Assembly (NCBI RefSeq): GCF_019599545.1
Contig: NZ_JAIEZV010000001.1
Location: 868,001 to 932,000 of the forward strand
Length of the DNA stretch: 64,000 bases
Origin: Halobacillus sp. Nhm2S1
Lineage (GTDB): Bacteria; Bacillota; Bacilli; Bacillales; Halobacillaceae
Reading direction: 5' to 3'
Numbering within the stretch: the stretch's first letter is position 1; every line of letters begins with the position of its first letter. The notes below the pieces were generated by a model, which saw nothing but the letters and a program-made list of their open reading frames with translations, did not search any database and was not told the origin of the DNA. Of this stretch, positions 1-8,057 are shown piece after piece. The position numbers were made by a program, and so were the translations under genes.

Positions 1-527
1 TCGAAGGACGGGACGCCGAAAAACTGCATGACAATGTTCAAATACCGATGCCCCATCTCCATTCCTGCCGCCGGTCCTTCCGAGTAAATTCCCCCGCAGG
101 CCTGAATGTGGAAGGCTTTTTTATCTGTGAGCAAACCAATGGGACCCTGCTCTGTATATTTAAATGCTTTGCCCGCTACGGCAACCGAGTCGATATAAGC
201 CTTCATCACAGGAGGAAAAGAGAAGTTCCACATTGGGGTGACGAAGACGTACTTGTCTGCAGAGATGAATTGATCACTCAGCTCCCTCAGTCGCTCGACT
301 TTCCTTTTTTCTTCGTCAGAAAGTTCATCACCGGATTGCAGTTTCCCCCACCCGCTGAAAATATCAGCATCAATATGAGGAATGTCTTCTCTGTATAAGT
401 CGATGTGAATAATCTCATCCCCGGCATTCACTTCTTTGTATTTGTCGATGAATGCCTTGCCTACCCTCATGCTGTAAGAGGCGGTCTCGTCGTGTGGATG
501 AGCGGTAATATATAAAACCTTTGCCAT
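1..527 (-). CDS. azoR: FMN-dependent NADH-azoreductase (3' end cut by window)
   Basis: The protein begins [19 protein letters not shown] and continues with the flavodoxin-like fold of the AzoR family. This family reduces azo dyes and quinones with NADH through bound FMN, in the cytosol. The phosphate-binding region ([13 protein letters not shown]) and the later [17 protein letters not shown] segment, which contacts FMN, are both visible. About 175 codons are present; family members are about 210 residues, so the C-terminus lies left of the window. The start ATG at 525-527 follows AGGTAGG. The gene reads leftward and is the first of its transcript, with an AT-rich promoter region at about 535-600. 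It is distinct from the second azoreductase-type gene at 34416-34934. The family call is confident; the physiological substrate is unknown. Confidence 0.93.
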   Translation of the reverse strand, partial: MAKVLYITAHPHDETASYSMRVGKAFIDKYKEVNAGDEIIHIDLYREDIPHIDADIFSGWGKLQSGDELSDEEKRKVERLRELSDQFISADKYVFVTPMWNFSFPPVMKAYIDSVAVAGKAFKYTEQGPIGLLTDKKAFHIQACGGIYSEGPAAGMEMGHRYLNIVMQFFGVPSF

Positions 528-603
528 ACGTATCCTACCTTTCGATTTAAGATAGTATAGTTTGGATAAAAACGACTCTTTTTACTTATTAAATACATAA
601 AAA

Positions 604-633
604 AAGAATCCGTCCTGATTAGGATGGATTCTT
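604..633 (-). terminator. Rho-independent terminator
   Basis: The arms AAGAATCC (604-611) and GGATTCTT (626-633), with an inner TCCT/AGGA extension, form a strong hairpin. Read on the minus strand it is followed by a run of T. It ends the small gene at 645-791. Confidence 0.85.
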
Positions 634-644
634 AATAACAGCTG

Positions 645-791
645 TTACTCCTTTTCAGCTGTAACCTCATGCAGGTAAGGATTAGCTGCTATGTTCTTTC
701 TTGCTTCATCTGTAATCGCAAACTCCTCGTGTGGTACTCCCTCTTGATTTACAGCGGATCGTCCATCGTAGTGAAAAGGTGTGTTTTCCAT
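645..791 (-). CDS. small hypothetical protein, 48 aa
   Basis: A 48-residue acidic, hydrophilic protein (MENTPFHYDGRSAVNQ...) with no membrane segment or signal peptide. The ATG at 789-791 is chosen over an upstream in-frame ATG because AAAGGAGG sits seven bases before it. A terminator follows directly, so it is probably a monocistronic small gene. I do not recognise the family. The composition (N, E, A and H rich, no Cys or Trp) resembles small cytosolic or spore-associated Bacillaceae proteins, but that is only an impression. Confidence 0.7.
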   Translation of the reverse strand: MENTPFHYDGRSAVNQEGVPHEEFAITDEARKNIAANPYLHEVTAEKE

Positions 792-1346
792 ACGGTCGCC
801 TCCTTTCGTGCTTTTTTCAATAGTTTCCGCTTTTAACAAGCGAATATTCCCAAGTTATGAAAAGGGGCTCTATTCTAAATTTCTCTATGTAAGACTTCGA
901 GCTCGTTGCAAGAACCCCTTTTTTTATCCTAATCAAATGAAAAAAAGGATGATACAGTCACGTCCCTTCCTTTTTATCGTCTTACTAATCCAACTATAAA
1001 GTACCAATTTTATCCTTTTTATTCTTCATACTGGAATGGAAATGCGTCAAACATGCGGTCAGGCAATACTTTCTTTAGAACAGAGTGTGGCATAGACACA
1101 AGTGTGTATCTATAAACAGGTGTAACTTCGGATAGATGTGGAAGTGATGATGAAGATGAAAAAAGTCGTTTTCATCAATTGGCTCAATCCAAACAGATTT
1201 ACCTCAAATTGCCGCTATCCTCTGATGGAACCAGTGTTACACTTCACTGTATCTGGATCACTAGGGCAAAACCATTGCTATAGGGCGATACCCTTATTAT
1301 AATTTGCTTACATAAGTCTTTTAATGAAAAGAAGGAGGTCGGGAAA
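792..1346. other. intergenic region without a convincing gene
   Basis: No open frame here has a ribosome binding site. Two structures are visible. One is a long-range pairing of AAGGGG at about 863 with CCCCTT at about 915. The other is a compact hairpin with arms GATGAAAA (1155-1162) and TTTTCATC (1169-1176) and a 6-base loop. Neither has a proper T-run terminator tail. The stretch probably carries the divergent promoters for the genes at 645-791 and 1347-2072. Confidence 0.4.
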
Positions 1347-2072
1347 GTGAAAAAGTGGCTAAAGTATTTATTGTTCGGTCTCCTTGCCCTGATTAGTGTT
1401 GGAATCCTCACCTTCATCATCTGGACCCAACAAACGTATGACCCGTCTGAAGAAATGAGTCGTCTTGTCGAAGACACCCACCAAAAAGACGGGTGGGTCG
1501 TCCATGAGCCCGAAGATATCGGTACAAAAGGAATTATCCTTTACCCTGGAGCTAAGGTCGAACCAGCTGCATACAGCTATCTGACTCAACACCTGGCGAG
1601 CGAGGGATATGTGATAGGGATTCCGGAGATGACGTTGAACTTACCCATCCTGAACGGAAATAAAGCGCAGGAGCTAATGGAACGATACGATAAGGTTGAA
1701 GAATGGTATGTGGGGGGCCATTCCCTTGGCGGGGTTGCCGCTGCCTCTTTTGTAAAAGAACATCCGGATGATACAAATGGATTAATTCTCTTAGCTTCTT
1801 ATCCCACGGAAGGGAGCAGCTTTGCCAAAACGGACACTCCGATTTTATCCATTTATGCTGAGAATGATGGGTTAACGACTGAATCAAAAATAGAAGAAAC
1901 GAAATCATTGCTTTCGACAGACACGACTCTTTACCAAATCGAAGGAGGTAACCATGCCCAATTCGGTATGTATGGTCCACAAAAAGGGGATCAGCCGGCT
2001 GAAATTCCCGCCAAGACGCAACAAGAGATCATCGTCCGGACGATCCATGAGTGGGTCGAAAATCAACCCTGA
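1347..2072 (+). CDS. membrane-anchored alpha/beta hydrolase
   Basis: A 241-residue protein with one N-terminal transmembrane segment (about residues 5-27, YLLFGLLALISVGILTFIIW) followed by an exported alpha/beta-hydrolase domain. The nucleophile elbow GGHSLGG is at about residues 123-129. An acidic residue region (ISIYAENDG) and the late histidine in EGGNHAQFG complete a plausible Ser-Asp-His triad. The family includes putative carboxylesterases and dienelactone-hydrolase-like proteins; the substrate is unknown. The GTG start at 1347 is supported by GAAGGAGG at 1331-1338. The gene is monocistronic, ending in the shared terminator at 2078-2117. Fold certain, reaction not. Confidence 0.9.
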   Translation: MKKWLKYLLFGLLALISVGILTFIIWTQQTYDPSEEMSRLVEDTHQKDGWVVHEPEDIGTKGIILYPGAKVEPAAYSYLTQHLASEGYVIGIPEMTLNLPILNGNKAQELMERYDKVEEWYVGGHSLGGVAAASFVKEHPDDTNGLILLASYPTEGSSFAKTDTPILSIYAENDGLTTESKIEETKSLLSTDTTLYQIEGGNHAQFGMYGPQKGDQPAEIPAKTQQEIIVRTIHEWVENQP

Positions 2073-2077
2073 CATTC

Positions 2078-2117
2078 GAAAAGACCGGAGCTTCCTAAAA
2101 AGTCCCCGGTCTTTTTC
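2078..2117. terminator. bidirectional terminator
   Basis: The arms GAAAAGACCGG (2078-2088) and CCGGTCTTTTTC (2106-2117) form an A/T-flanked hairpin that works in both directions. It separates the convergent genes at 1347-2072 and 2119-2346. Confidence 0.9.
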
Positions 2118-2118
2118 A

Positions 2119-2346
2119 TCAATGAAAGCCTCCGAACCCTCCGTGGTTCCCTTGGTTCCTCGACTGTTGACGAACTTTGTCCTTCTGAATATCTGCTTGA
2201 TCATAACGTTTTTCAACAGAGTTACGTTTTTGTTTATTCATTTCATCTCCGTGAAATTTGTTCCTGTTCCATCCGAAAGCATCGCGCAGGAACCCATACA
2301 AAAGCGGCACGACCAACAAACCTACAAGTACGAGAACTCCCCACAT
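2119..2346 (-). CDS. small membrane protein, 75 aa
   Basis: The protein starts MWGVLVLVGLLVVPLLYGFL, a single membrane helix, followed by a basic, Asn/Gln-rich cytoplasmic tail ending in GGFGGFH. The ATG at 2344-2346 is preferred over longer in-frame starts because GGAGGG lies eight bases upstream. It resembles the other short one-helix protein at 2846-3040 (both begin with an MW-G helix and end in a Gly-rich tail), so the two may be paralogous. Function unknown. Confidence 0.75.
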   Translation of the reverse strand: MWGVLVLVGLLVVPLLYGFLRDAFGWNRNKFHGDEMNKQKRNSVEKRYDQADIQKDKVRQQSRNQGNHGGFGGFH

Positions 2347-2463
2347 ATGTGAAACCCTCCTTTTCGTCTTATTACAAGTACGTAAAACCACCAGGAAAGG
2401 TTTCAATGCTTTTCTTTTTTCGTTAAAGTGTCCGTTTTAATGGTCCGTATTATCCCCGCAAAA

Positions 2464-2820
2464 CTATGCATCCTCCGGGTTAATAATCGCAAGGACTTGA
2501 TGGTCTTCCCACCTTCCATTGATCTTTACATTTTTCTTTGCTTTCCCCTCTTTGTGAAAGCCCGCTTTCTCAAGCACACGAATGGATGCTTTGTTGTGAG
2601 GCATGGCCCCTGCTTCAATCCTATGTAATTGGAGGTGGTTAAAAGCATATGAGACAAGAAGTTTCACAGCCTCTGTCGTATAGCCTCTCCCATTATAATC
2701 CTGATCAAGAAAATAACCGATGAACGAACTTTGTAATGGTCCGCGGATCACTTGAAAAAGATTGACCGTTCCTATTAGCTGATCTGTACCCTTCTGGAAG
2801 ATAACGAAAAAGTAAACTCT
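2464..2820 (-). pseudogene. RimJ/RimL-type GNAT acetyltransferase, 5' truncated
   Basis: The frame encodes the C-terminal two thirds of a ribosomal-protein-alanine-type N-acetyltransferase. It contains the acetyl-CoA loop region (GYFLDQDYNGRGYTTEAV), the SIRVLEKAGFHKEG motif and the usual C-terminus NGRWEDHQVLAI. Reading upstream, the homologous frame stays open to position 2820, where a TAG closes it. About 60-70 residues of the expected N-terminal strands, and any ATG, are missing. A GTG at 2749-2751 could start a 95-residue fragment, but that would remove core strands of the fold. I therefore call it a remnant; a sequencing error or frameshift at about 2820 is the alternative. Confidence 0.65.
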
Positions 2821-2845
2821 CTAATATAAACCGATCCCCCGTTGA

Positions 2846-3040
2846 TCACATTCCGTCACCTCCTCCAGGTCCCCCACGAAAGCCTTTTTCTCGTGCCACT
2901 GCGCGTTCCACTTCTTTTTCCTGCTCTGTTTTCCGAACGGGAGGCTGCCCTCTGCGCTTTTTGGTCTTTTTCCTGTCCAAGAAAATCATAAAGGCAATGA
3001 ACAATACAAGAAACAGTCCCCACATAATGTTTGCAAGCAT
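2846..3040 (-). CDS. small membrane protein, 64 aa
   Basis: MLANIMWGLFLVLFIAFMIF forms one transmembrane helix. It is followed by a highly charged KR/E-rich tail with a Gly-rich end (FRGGPGGGDGM). The start at 3038-3040 has AGGAGAGG upstream. It lies directly upstream of the acetyltransferase remnant, on the same strand. Its helix-plus-charged-tail layout is like that of the gene at 2119-2346. Function unknown. Confidence 0.75.
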   Translation of the reverse strand: MLANIMWGLFLVLFIAFMIFLDRKKTKKRRGQPPVRKTEQEKEVERAVAREKGFRGGPGGGDGM

Positions 3041-3149
3041 CCAACCTCTCCTTTCCTATGCTGAACTTAGAACATTCATATCTCATTCTATTATTTCAAA
3101 ACCTATGCACTCCTTCAATGAAGACGCCACCTTACTGGTGACGTCAGGA

Positions 3150-4187
3150 TCATTTGATGTTTATCTTGTCTTTACTGAGAACATAAACCTCATATTTATC
3201 GTCTCTAATCGGGGTTGTTTTTTCTCCGGTTTGTATGAAGAGGTCAATTTCCTCTCTCATTTCTTCAGCAATCTCCATTGAACTTTCACTTGGGTGATCA
3301 AGAGAAGTTTTAATTTTGATTTGGAGTGGATATGGATGAAAAGAGTAAGCAAAACCTGTCACTGGATATTCTTCCGATTCCATCATTGCCTGGGCAATAT
3401 CGTTCACCGCTCCCGTTTCTTCCCACCGTTTTTCCTGTTCCCTCGCTTTCTTTTCTACTTGACGAATGTCGAGTTCTGGTTTTTCGTTATATACCCGCCC
3501 CTCTTCCAACATGATATCTTCCAAGAGACTTAACCTTGTTTCTGTTTCTGGAACAATGACATTGATATAAACCCCTCGAGTCGGGTTCATCTGAACTTGG
3601 ACCGGAAACATAAGCTCAAAATTTTCTTCTTGCAGTCGTGCTATTAACTTTCCTTCCAGTTCCTTCGTATTTTTGTGGAACTGTTCCATTTCCTCTTCGG
3701 TCACATCCGACTGGTAGACTCTTTCTTCAAAAGGCTTCACTGAGACCGAATAATTATCAAAACCGTTCTCTTCTAAATGATCCTCAACAATGGTTTGGAT
3801 TTTCCGTTTCCCATCCTCCATATCAATCAGTTCAACGATGACTTCCTTATCATCCTTACTGACCTGCATGTTTCCGATCCGATACCCCTCTTTTCCAATC
3901 GACTGGTGGGCCTCATTGAAAAATGTCTCCATCCGCTCCATGCGATCTTCTTCCTGTTCGATAAACTGACTGATATAAGGAATTTTTGCAACGACGTGCT
4001 CCATCCCGGGTTTAAATAATAATCCACCCAGCAAAAGCACGACGACAGCAAAGGCCATCCAAAAGCGTCCAATCTTTCTTTTCCTTACAGACCCCGGGCT
4101 TTGTAAACGTTCTAATACTTCCTTCTGGCGCTCTCTTTCGAACTTCATCTGGTTGACCTTTTCAGGATACTTCCATCGGTTACTCAA
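3150..4187 (-). CDS. predicted anti-sigma factor / DUF4030-type membrane protein
   Basis: A 345-residue protein with a basic cytoplasmic N-terminus (about 1-50), one transmembrane helix (about 42-62, FWMAFAVVVLLLGGLLF) and a large extracytoplasmic mixed alpha/beta region. That layout is typical of single-pass anti-sigma or sigma-modulating proteins. Its start overlaps the stop of the ECF sigma gene by eight bases, so the pair is translationally coupled, the usual arrangement for a sigma and its membrane regulator. No zinc-binding HxxxCxxC motif of the ZAS class is seen, so the binding mode is unclear. I infer that it holds the sigma factor at the membrane until an envelope signal is sensed; the extracytoplasmic part resembles DUF4030/DUF4179 proteins. 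Confidence 0.8.
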   Translation of the reverse strand: MSNRWKYPEKVNQMKFERERQKEVLERLQSPGSVRKRKIGRFWMAFAVVVLLLGGLLFKPGMEHVVAKIPYISQFIEQEEDRMERMETFFNEAHQSIGKEGYRIGNMQVSKDDKEVIVELIDMEDGKRKIQTIVEDHLEENGFDNYSVSVKPFEERVYQSDVTEEEMEQFHKNTKELEGKLIARLQEENFELMFPVQVQMNPTRGVYINVIVPETETRLSLLEDIMLEEGRVYNEKPELDIRQVEKKAREQEKRWEETGAVNDIAQAMMESEEYPVTGFAYSFHPYPLQIKIKTSLDHPSESSMEIAEEMREEIDLFIQTGEKTTPIRDDKYEVYVLSKDKINIK

Positions 4188-4719
4188 AGACTTCTCCCCC
4201 TTTCAACATTCTCTTCAAACTATTCCTAGCCCTGTGCAGCCTTGTTTTAACTGTATTCACATTGACATCCAACAGCCTAGCAATTTCCTCTACCGATAAT
4301 TCTTCGTAATAAAAAAAGATGATGACTTCTCTCAACTTCACAGAAAGCCTTAGCACCTTTTGAAAAAGAACCTGGCTTTCCTCTTCTTTTAACATTTGCT
4401 CACTTATACTGTTCGTTTCCTCTCCTTTTTCTAGCTTCACTGGCTCAAAAGGAATCAAATTCCGGAACGACCAGCTTCTCACATGGTCTTTGCAATGATT
4501 GACTGTTATGCGATACAACCAGGTTTTGTAGCTCGATCGGTGTTCAAACGTATGTAAATGCTGATAACAGCGAATAAAAACTTCCTGCGCCAAATCCTCA
4601 GCTAGCTGCCGGTCTTTCACATAGGTAAAAGCAATTCTTACGACCATGGCACCATAGGATTCCATCAAGTCGACTAAAATCTCTTTATCTGTTCTTCCCT
4701 GCATTTGTTCCTCATTCAT
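4180..4719 (-). CDS. ECF RNA polymerase sigma factor
   Basis: A 179-residue sigma-70 family protein. Region 2 (about residues 18-85) carries the core-binding and -10-recognition signature (DLAQEVFIRCYQHLHTF, KTWLYRITVNHCKDH). Region 4 (about 120-172) ends in the helix-turn-helix VNVNTVKTRLHRAR, which reads the -35 box. Regions 1 and 3 are absent, so this is an extracytoplasmic-function sigma factor. The ATG at 4717-4719 follows a GGGGGG-type ribosome binding site. The gene is cotranscribed with the membrane protein at 3150-4187. A site matching ECF promoters lies 26-54 bases upstream (4745-4773), which suggests autoregulation. It is related to SigX/SigW-type factors, but I cannot assign a B. 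subtilis ortholog. Confidence 0.93.
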   Translation of the reverse strand: MNEEQMQGRTDKEILVDLMESYGAMVVRIAFTYVKDRQLAEDLAQEVFIRCYQHLHTFEHRSSYKTWLYRITVNHCKDHVRSWSFRNLIPFEPVKLEKGEETNSISEQMLKEEESQVLFQKVLRLSVKLREVIIFFYYEELSVEEIARLLDVNVNTVKTRLHRARNSLKRMLKGGEVFE

Positions 4720-4744
4720 AAGCTCCCCCCTTTTGTCATTATCT

Positions 4745-4773
4745 TGGACGAAATGGTTTATGAAGAGGTTCCA
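4745..4773 (-). promoter_or_regulatory. ECF-type promoter of the sigma operon
   Basis: On the minus strand the site reads TGGAAC (4768-4773), 17 bases, then CGTCCA (4745-4750). The ECF consensus for SigW/SigX/SigM is TGAAAC-N16/17-CGT(A/C). Its position just ahead of the sigma gene fits positive autoregulation. Confidence 0.7.
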
Positions 4774-4859
4774 TAAAATTTTATGTGCTCATTTGAAGGC
4801 TATTCTTTTTACATATATGAGGAATTTTCTTACTATTAAATCTATAAGGAGTGATAAGG

Positions 4860-5792
4860 ATGAAAGTACAAGCGTGGACGAAAGAAGATATTCCTTCCTT
4901 GAAAGGTCAAATAGTGATTGTAACTGGAGGGAACAGCGGTTTAGGGTATGAATCAGTGAAAGCTCTTTCCAAACGTGGGGCAACGGTTATTCTTGGTACA
5001 CGGTCCATGGAACGGGGGCAGGAAGCCTATTTATCCATACAGAAGGAAAACCCGAATGCAGAGATTGATGTCATGGCTCTCGACTTAGCCGATCTGGAGT
5101 CGGTGAAGACGTTCGCCGAGTCCTTCAACGAAAAGTATGAGCGTTTGGATCTACTACTCAATAATGCAGGTGTCATGACAACCCCTTACGGAAAAACAAA
5201 AGATGGTTTTGAACAGCAGCTCGGCATCAACCACCTCGGTCACTTTGCTCTGACTGGACATTTGTTTGAAGTGTTAAAGAAAACCCCAAACGCTAGAATT
5301 GTAAACATTTCTAGCAATGCCCATAAGTCCGGGAAAATGAATTTCGATAACCTGATGTTCGAAGGCGGCAAAGGGTATACACCAATGAAGGCTTATGCCC
5401 AGTCTAAGCTTGCGAATTTATTATTCACTCAAGAACTGCAACGGAGAATTGAAAAGAATGGGTTGGACATCACCGTAACGGCTGCTCACCCCGGGGTAGC
5501 AAGCACTAATCTTATGAGGCACATTGAAGATAAGTTCCTATACAAGATTCTTGGTCGTCTGCTTGCACCAATGACTCAGGAAGCTTCAGACGGAGCGCTA
5601 CCTGGTTTGAGGGCAGCGACAGACCCGGAGGTACAAGGAGGAGAATACTTCGGCCCAGGAGGCAGGTGGGAAATGAAAGGCGCCCCTGTCACAGTCGCTC
5701 CAATCACAAAGTCTTACGATGTCATGGATGCCGATCAATTGTGGAAAGTATCCGAGGAATTAACTGGCGTCATCTACCCTTTAAATCAATAA
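4860..5792 (+). CDS. SDR family oxidoreductase (retinol-dehydrogenase-like)
   Basis: A 310-residue classical short-chain dehydrogenase. It has the TGGNSGLG nucleotide-binding motif (about residues 20-27), the NNAG motif (about 100) and the catalytic Tyr-x-x-x-Lys in YAQSKL (about 180). This subfamily (RDH/WWOX-like, with GTRSMERG and HPGVASTNL segments) usually prefers NADP(H) and reduces hydrophobic aldehydes or ketones. The ATG at 4860 is chosen because AAGGAG ends eight bases before it; an in-frame GTG overlaps that ribosome binding site. It is divergent from the sigma operon and ends in a strong terminator. The substrate is unknown. Confidence 0.92.
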   Translation: MKVQAWTKEDIPSLKGQIVIVTGGNSGLGYESVKALSKRGATVILGTRSMERGQEAYLSIQKENPNAEIDVMALDLADLESVKTFAESFNEKYERLDLLLNNAGVMTTPYGKTKDGFEQQLGINHLGHFALTGHLFEVLKKTPNARIVNISSNAHKSGKMNFDNLMFEGGKGYTPMKAYAQSKLANLLFTQELQRRIEKNGLDITVTAAHPGVASTNLMRHIEDKFLYKILGRLLAPMTQEASDGALPGLRAATDPEVQGGEYFGPGGRWEMKGAPVTVAPITKSYDVMDADQLWKVSEELTGVIYPLNQ

Positions 5793-5811
5793 CCTTAGTC
5801 CGTTTACACCA

Positions 5812-5843
5812 AGCTGAAGAGACCGTCCTCTTCAGCTCTTTTT
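5812..5843 (+). terminator. Rho-independent terminator
   Basis: The ten-base arms AGCTGAAGAG (5812-5821) and CTCTTCAGCT (5828-5837) are followed by T5. It ends the SDR transcript. The remaining 250 bases up to 6092 show no gene or clear signal. Confidence 0.92.
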
Positions 5844-6092
5844 GTTATACATTCAGGTATTAAGTCGAATGAATTACCTTCATTGGAATAATAGGGGTAT
5901 AGAAAAACGGAGAGGAGCATCACCGAGGCACAGTCCTCAGGAGAAGACAGGGATTCCATATAGGCCTCCAGTTAATAGCCACATAAACTAGGATGATACT
6001 AATTGTATAGCGGTGATTGCGTTTTAGAAACATCTCTTTGGATGTTTTACATTTCACTTTTGACTAGTTAAACCGACATCGCCTCCATCCTC

Positions 6093-7208
6093 TTATGCTC
6101 GAACAGGCGAAATGACATGAACCTGTTCGTCATTTCCTTTGCTGCGAAGGATCAGTGGACTCATTGTTCCGTTGTAAAAGATCTGGATGTCTTCTCCTTT
6201 CGTAGCTTTTAAAGCTTCTAACAAAAAGACGCTGTCAATCCAAACATCCATAAGATCCTCTCCTGAAGCTTTTATTAAAGGGATGTTTTCCTCAATCATT
6301 CCTACTTGCGGAGAGAAGGAAGAAATGTTCAGCGTCTTCTCTTTTGTCGAACGTAGTTTGATTTGGTGGTTTCTACTATCTTTCGCAAACAAACCAGCTC
6401 TGTCCACACTATACATCAAACGATTCTTATCTATGACCAGTTCTGCCTTTGAAGATTTGGATAAGAAAGCTGCCATATCGGGGAATGCTCCATCAATCAA
6501 CTTTGAAGTCAGTGTCACTTCGCTCGATTCGATTTTGAATAGTTGGTCGGTGATGCTTACCTCCAAACAATCCTTTCTATTTTTAAAAAGTTTCACTAGC
6601 TCTCTCAACGTTTTCATTGGTACCGTACAGGAATGTTTTTTCCCGCTATTTAATTTTTTCTTCACAAAAGCTAATCGGTGGGAGTCTGTGGCTAGAGCCT
6701 GCACGTGATTTCCGGAAAATTCAATATGGATGCCTGTTAATACGGGACGACTTCCTTCTTCAGCTGCAGCAAAAAGGGTTTGTCGGACCAATTCCACCAA
6801 ATCTATACTACTTATCGAAATAGAGCCATCCGAATGAACTTCAGGGAGATGGAGATCCTCTTCGGTTGAGAGGACGGACAAGGAAGTTTTAACTTCTCCG
6901 GATTCAATCATCATCCGGTCATTTACTTTTTTCATGTGTACAGGACCAGGCATTTTCTTTACCAAACCCTGAAAAAAATCAGCTGGTAATATACAAGCTC
7001 CTGGTTCAAGCGATTCGAACCCTCCCTTATGGACCGGGACCACTTTCTTTATCATGAGCTCTCCATCATACCCAACAAGGATAAGCTCTCTTTCCGTTAC
7101 CTCCATCCTAATCCCATTTAGTACAGGAAGCAGCGATTTTCTTCCGAGAACAGAGGCTGTTTCAGAGACAGCTTCTTCTAATGTATGTTTATGTATTCGT
7201 AATTCCAT
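6093..7208 (-). CDS. dnaN: DNA polymerase III beta subunit paralog (sliding clamp)
   Basis: A 371-residue protein with the three repeated clamp domains of DnaN: about 1-120, 125-245 and 250-371. Typical segments are RPVLTGIHIEF, LATDSHRLAFVKK and GAFPDMAAFL. Clamps encircle DNA and tether polymerases and repair enzymes. This copy is divergent: it lacks the usual PVRTY or PMRL C-terminus (it ends HVISPVRA) and stands alone, away from dnaA and recF. It is therefore probably a second clamp rather than the essential housekeeping one. A near-perfect LexA/DinR box lies 38 bases upstream of the start (7246-7259), so DNA-damage induction is likely. A specialised clamp for repair or translesion synthesis is an inference. 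Confidence 0.9.
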   Translation of the reverse strand: MELRIHKHTLEEAVSETASVLGRKSLLPVLNGIRMEVTERELILVGYDGELMIKKVVPVHKGGFESLEPGACILPADFFQGLVKKMPGPVHMKKVNDRMMIESGEVKTSLSVLSTEEDLHLPEVHSDGSISISSIDLVELVRQTLFAAAEEGSRPVLTGIHIEFSGNHVQALATDSHRLAFVKKKLNSGKKHSCTVPMKTLRELVKLFKNRKDCLEVSITDQLFKIESSEVTLTSKLIDGAFPDMAAFLSKSSKAELVIDKNRLMYSVDRAGLFAKDSRNHQIKLRSTKEKTLNISSFSPQVGMIEENIPLIKASGEDLMDVWIDSVFLLEALKATKGEDIQIFYNGTMSPLILRSKGNDEQVHVISPVRA

Positions 7209-7245
7209 GACCAGAACCCCTCCCTTTCTATATCCCTATTCGACA

Positions 7246-7259
7246 CGAACGTACGTTTG
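7246..7259. promoter_or_regulatory. LexA/DinR (SOS) box-like operator
   Basis: The sequence CGAAC-GTAC-GTTTG matches the Bacillus DinR consensus CGAAC-RNRY-GTTCG at all positions but one (T for C). It lies 38 bases ahead of the clamp gene, where the promoter must be. Confidence 0.7.
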
Positions 7260-7314
7260 TCCTTCTTTTTCAAAAAAAGAACTCCCTATATTTACAGGAA
7301 GTCCCTTTCCATCA

Positions 7315-7782
7315 TTATCCTACAACTGGTGAAACACGTTTATTCTTTACATCTTTAATAACCTGCAGATGGTCTTGAAAGATGTCATCGGGAAGATCAT
7401 CAAGATCAAAAAAGCGATTATTCAATGATTCTTCATTCTGCTTCACCAACTTCCCTTCATAGGAACGGCAGCTAAAACATATTTCAACGATAGCAGCCTT
7501 GTCTCCATTTCCAAAGACTTTGTGCTTATGAGGACCAGAGTAAATACCGAAAAGTTCCATATCGTTCAAGGTCAATCCCGTTTCTTCAAAAACTTCCCGC
7601 CGTGCCGTTTCCTGAACGGACTCTTCCAGTTCCATAAATCCACCTGGTACCCCCCAGCCTTCCGAATCCGTCCGTAGCTGCAGCAATAATTGGTTCTTTT
7701 CGTTAAATACAAGCGCTCCTGCGACGACCATCAGCACCTTCTCATGACCGACCATGGAGCGCAAATGACGAATATAATCCAT
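7315..7782 (-). CDS. NUDIX hydrolase
   Basis: A 155-residue NUDIX enzyme. The Nudix box runs from GGFMELEESV through REVFEETGL (about residues 53-75), with all conserved Gly and Glu residues of the metal site. Such enzymes hydrolyse nucleoside diphosphates linked to another moiety; the region after the box (GIYSGPHKHKVFGNGD) is typical of Bacillus house-cleaning NUDIX proteins. The ATG at 7780-7782 has AAGGAG six bases upstream. An alternative ATG at 7798-7800 overlaps the previous stop as ATGA but has a poor ribosome binding site. It is cotranscribed with the short gene at 7797-8057. Substrate unknown. Confidence 0.92.
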   Translation of the reverse strand: MDYIRHLRSMVGHEKVLMVVAGALVFNEKNQLLLQLRTDSEGWGVPGGFMELEESVQETARREVFEETGLTLNDMELFGIYSGPHKHKVFGNGDKAAIVEICFSCRSYEGKLVKQNEESLNNRFFDLDDLPDDIFQDHLQVIKDVKNKRVSPVVG

Positions 7783-7796
7783 GGTGTTCTCCTTCT

Positions 7797-8057
7797 TCAT
7801 GAAGATTCTCTTAATGCCTTATGTACCACATCGACCTTCTGCATCCGTCCGGATACACGGTAATCATTCGTATTCAAGCGGAAATAATGACGAGCACCTG
7901 TATAAGTGGTGTACCAAAGGTTATTTATGATGACTATTTCTTTTGTTCTCTCATCCATCTTAATCGGATGAAAGGAAGATCCAAAACGTTCATCTTTTCG
8001 TTCAACGACGCCGAGCCTGCCAACTTCATCCAACCACATCGCTAATATACCACACAT
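7797..8057 (-). CDS. hypothetical protein, 86 aa
   Basis: An 86-residue soluble protein of mixed charge (MCGILAMWLDEVGRLGV...), with a central beta-rich stretch (KEIVIINNLWYTTYTGARHY). GGGGGCGG precedes the start at 8055-8057. Its stop overlaps the alternative start of the NUDIX gene, so the two form a small operon. I do not recognise the family and see no catalytic motif. Confidence 0.65.
   Translation of the reverse strand: MCGILAMWLDEVGRLGVVERKDERFGSSFHPIKMDERTKEIVIINNLWYTTYTGARHYFRLNTNDYRVSGRMQKVDVVHKALRESS

Noticed and set aside
860-935. Terminator-like pairing AAGGGG...CCCCTTTTTTT
   Set aside because: The loop is over 40 bases and no gene on the plus strand ends here.
781-999. 72-codon open frame on the plus strand
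   Set aside because: It starts antisense to the 48-aa gene, has no ribosome binding site and no protein-like composition.
6187-6708. 173-codon open frame on the plus strand
   Set aside because: It lies entirely antisense to the clamp gene and has no ribosome binding site; the frame mirrors codon use of the real gene.
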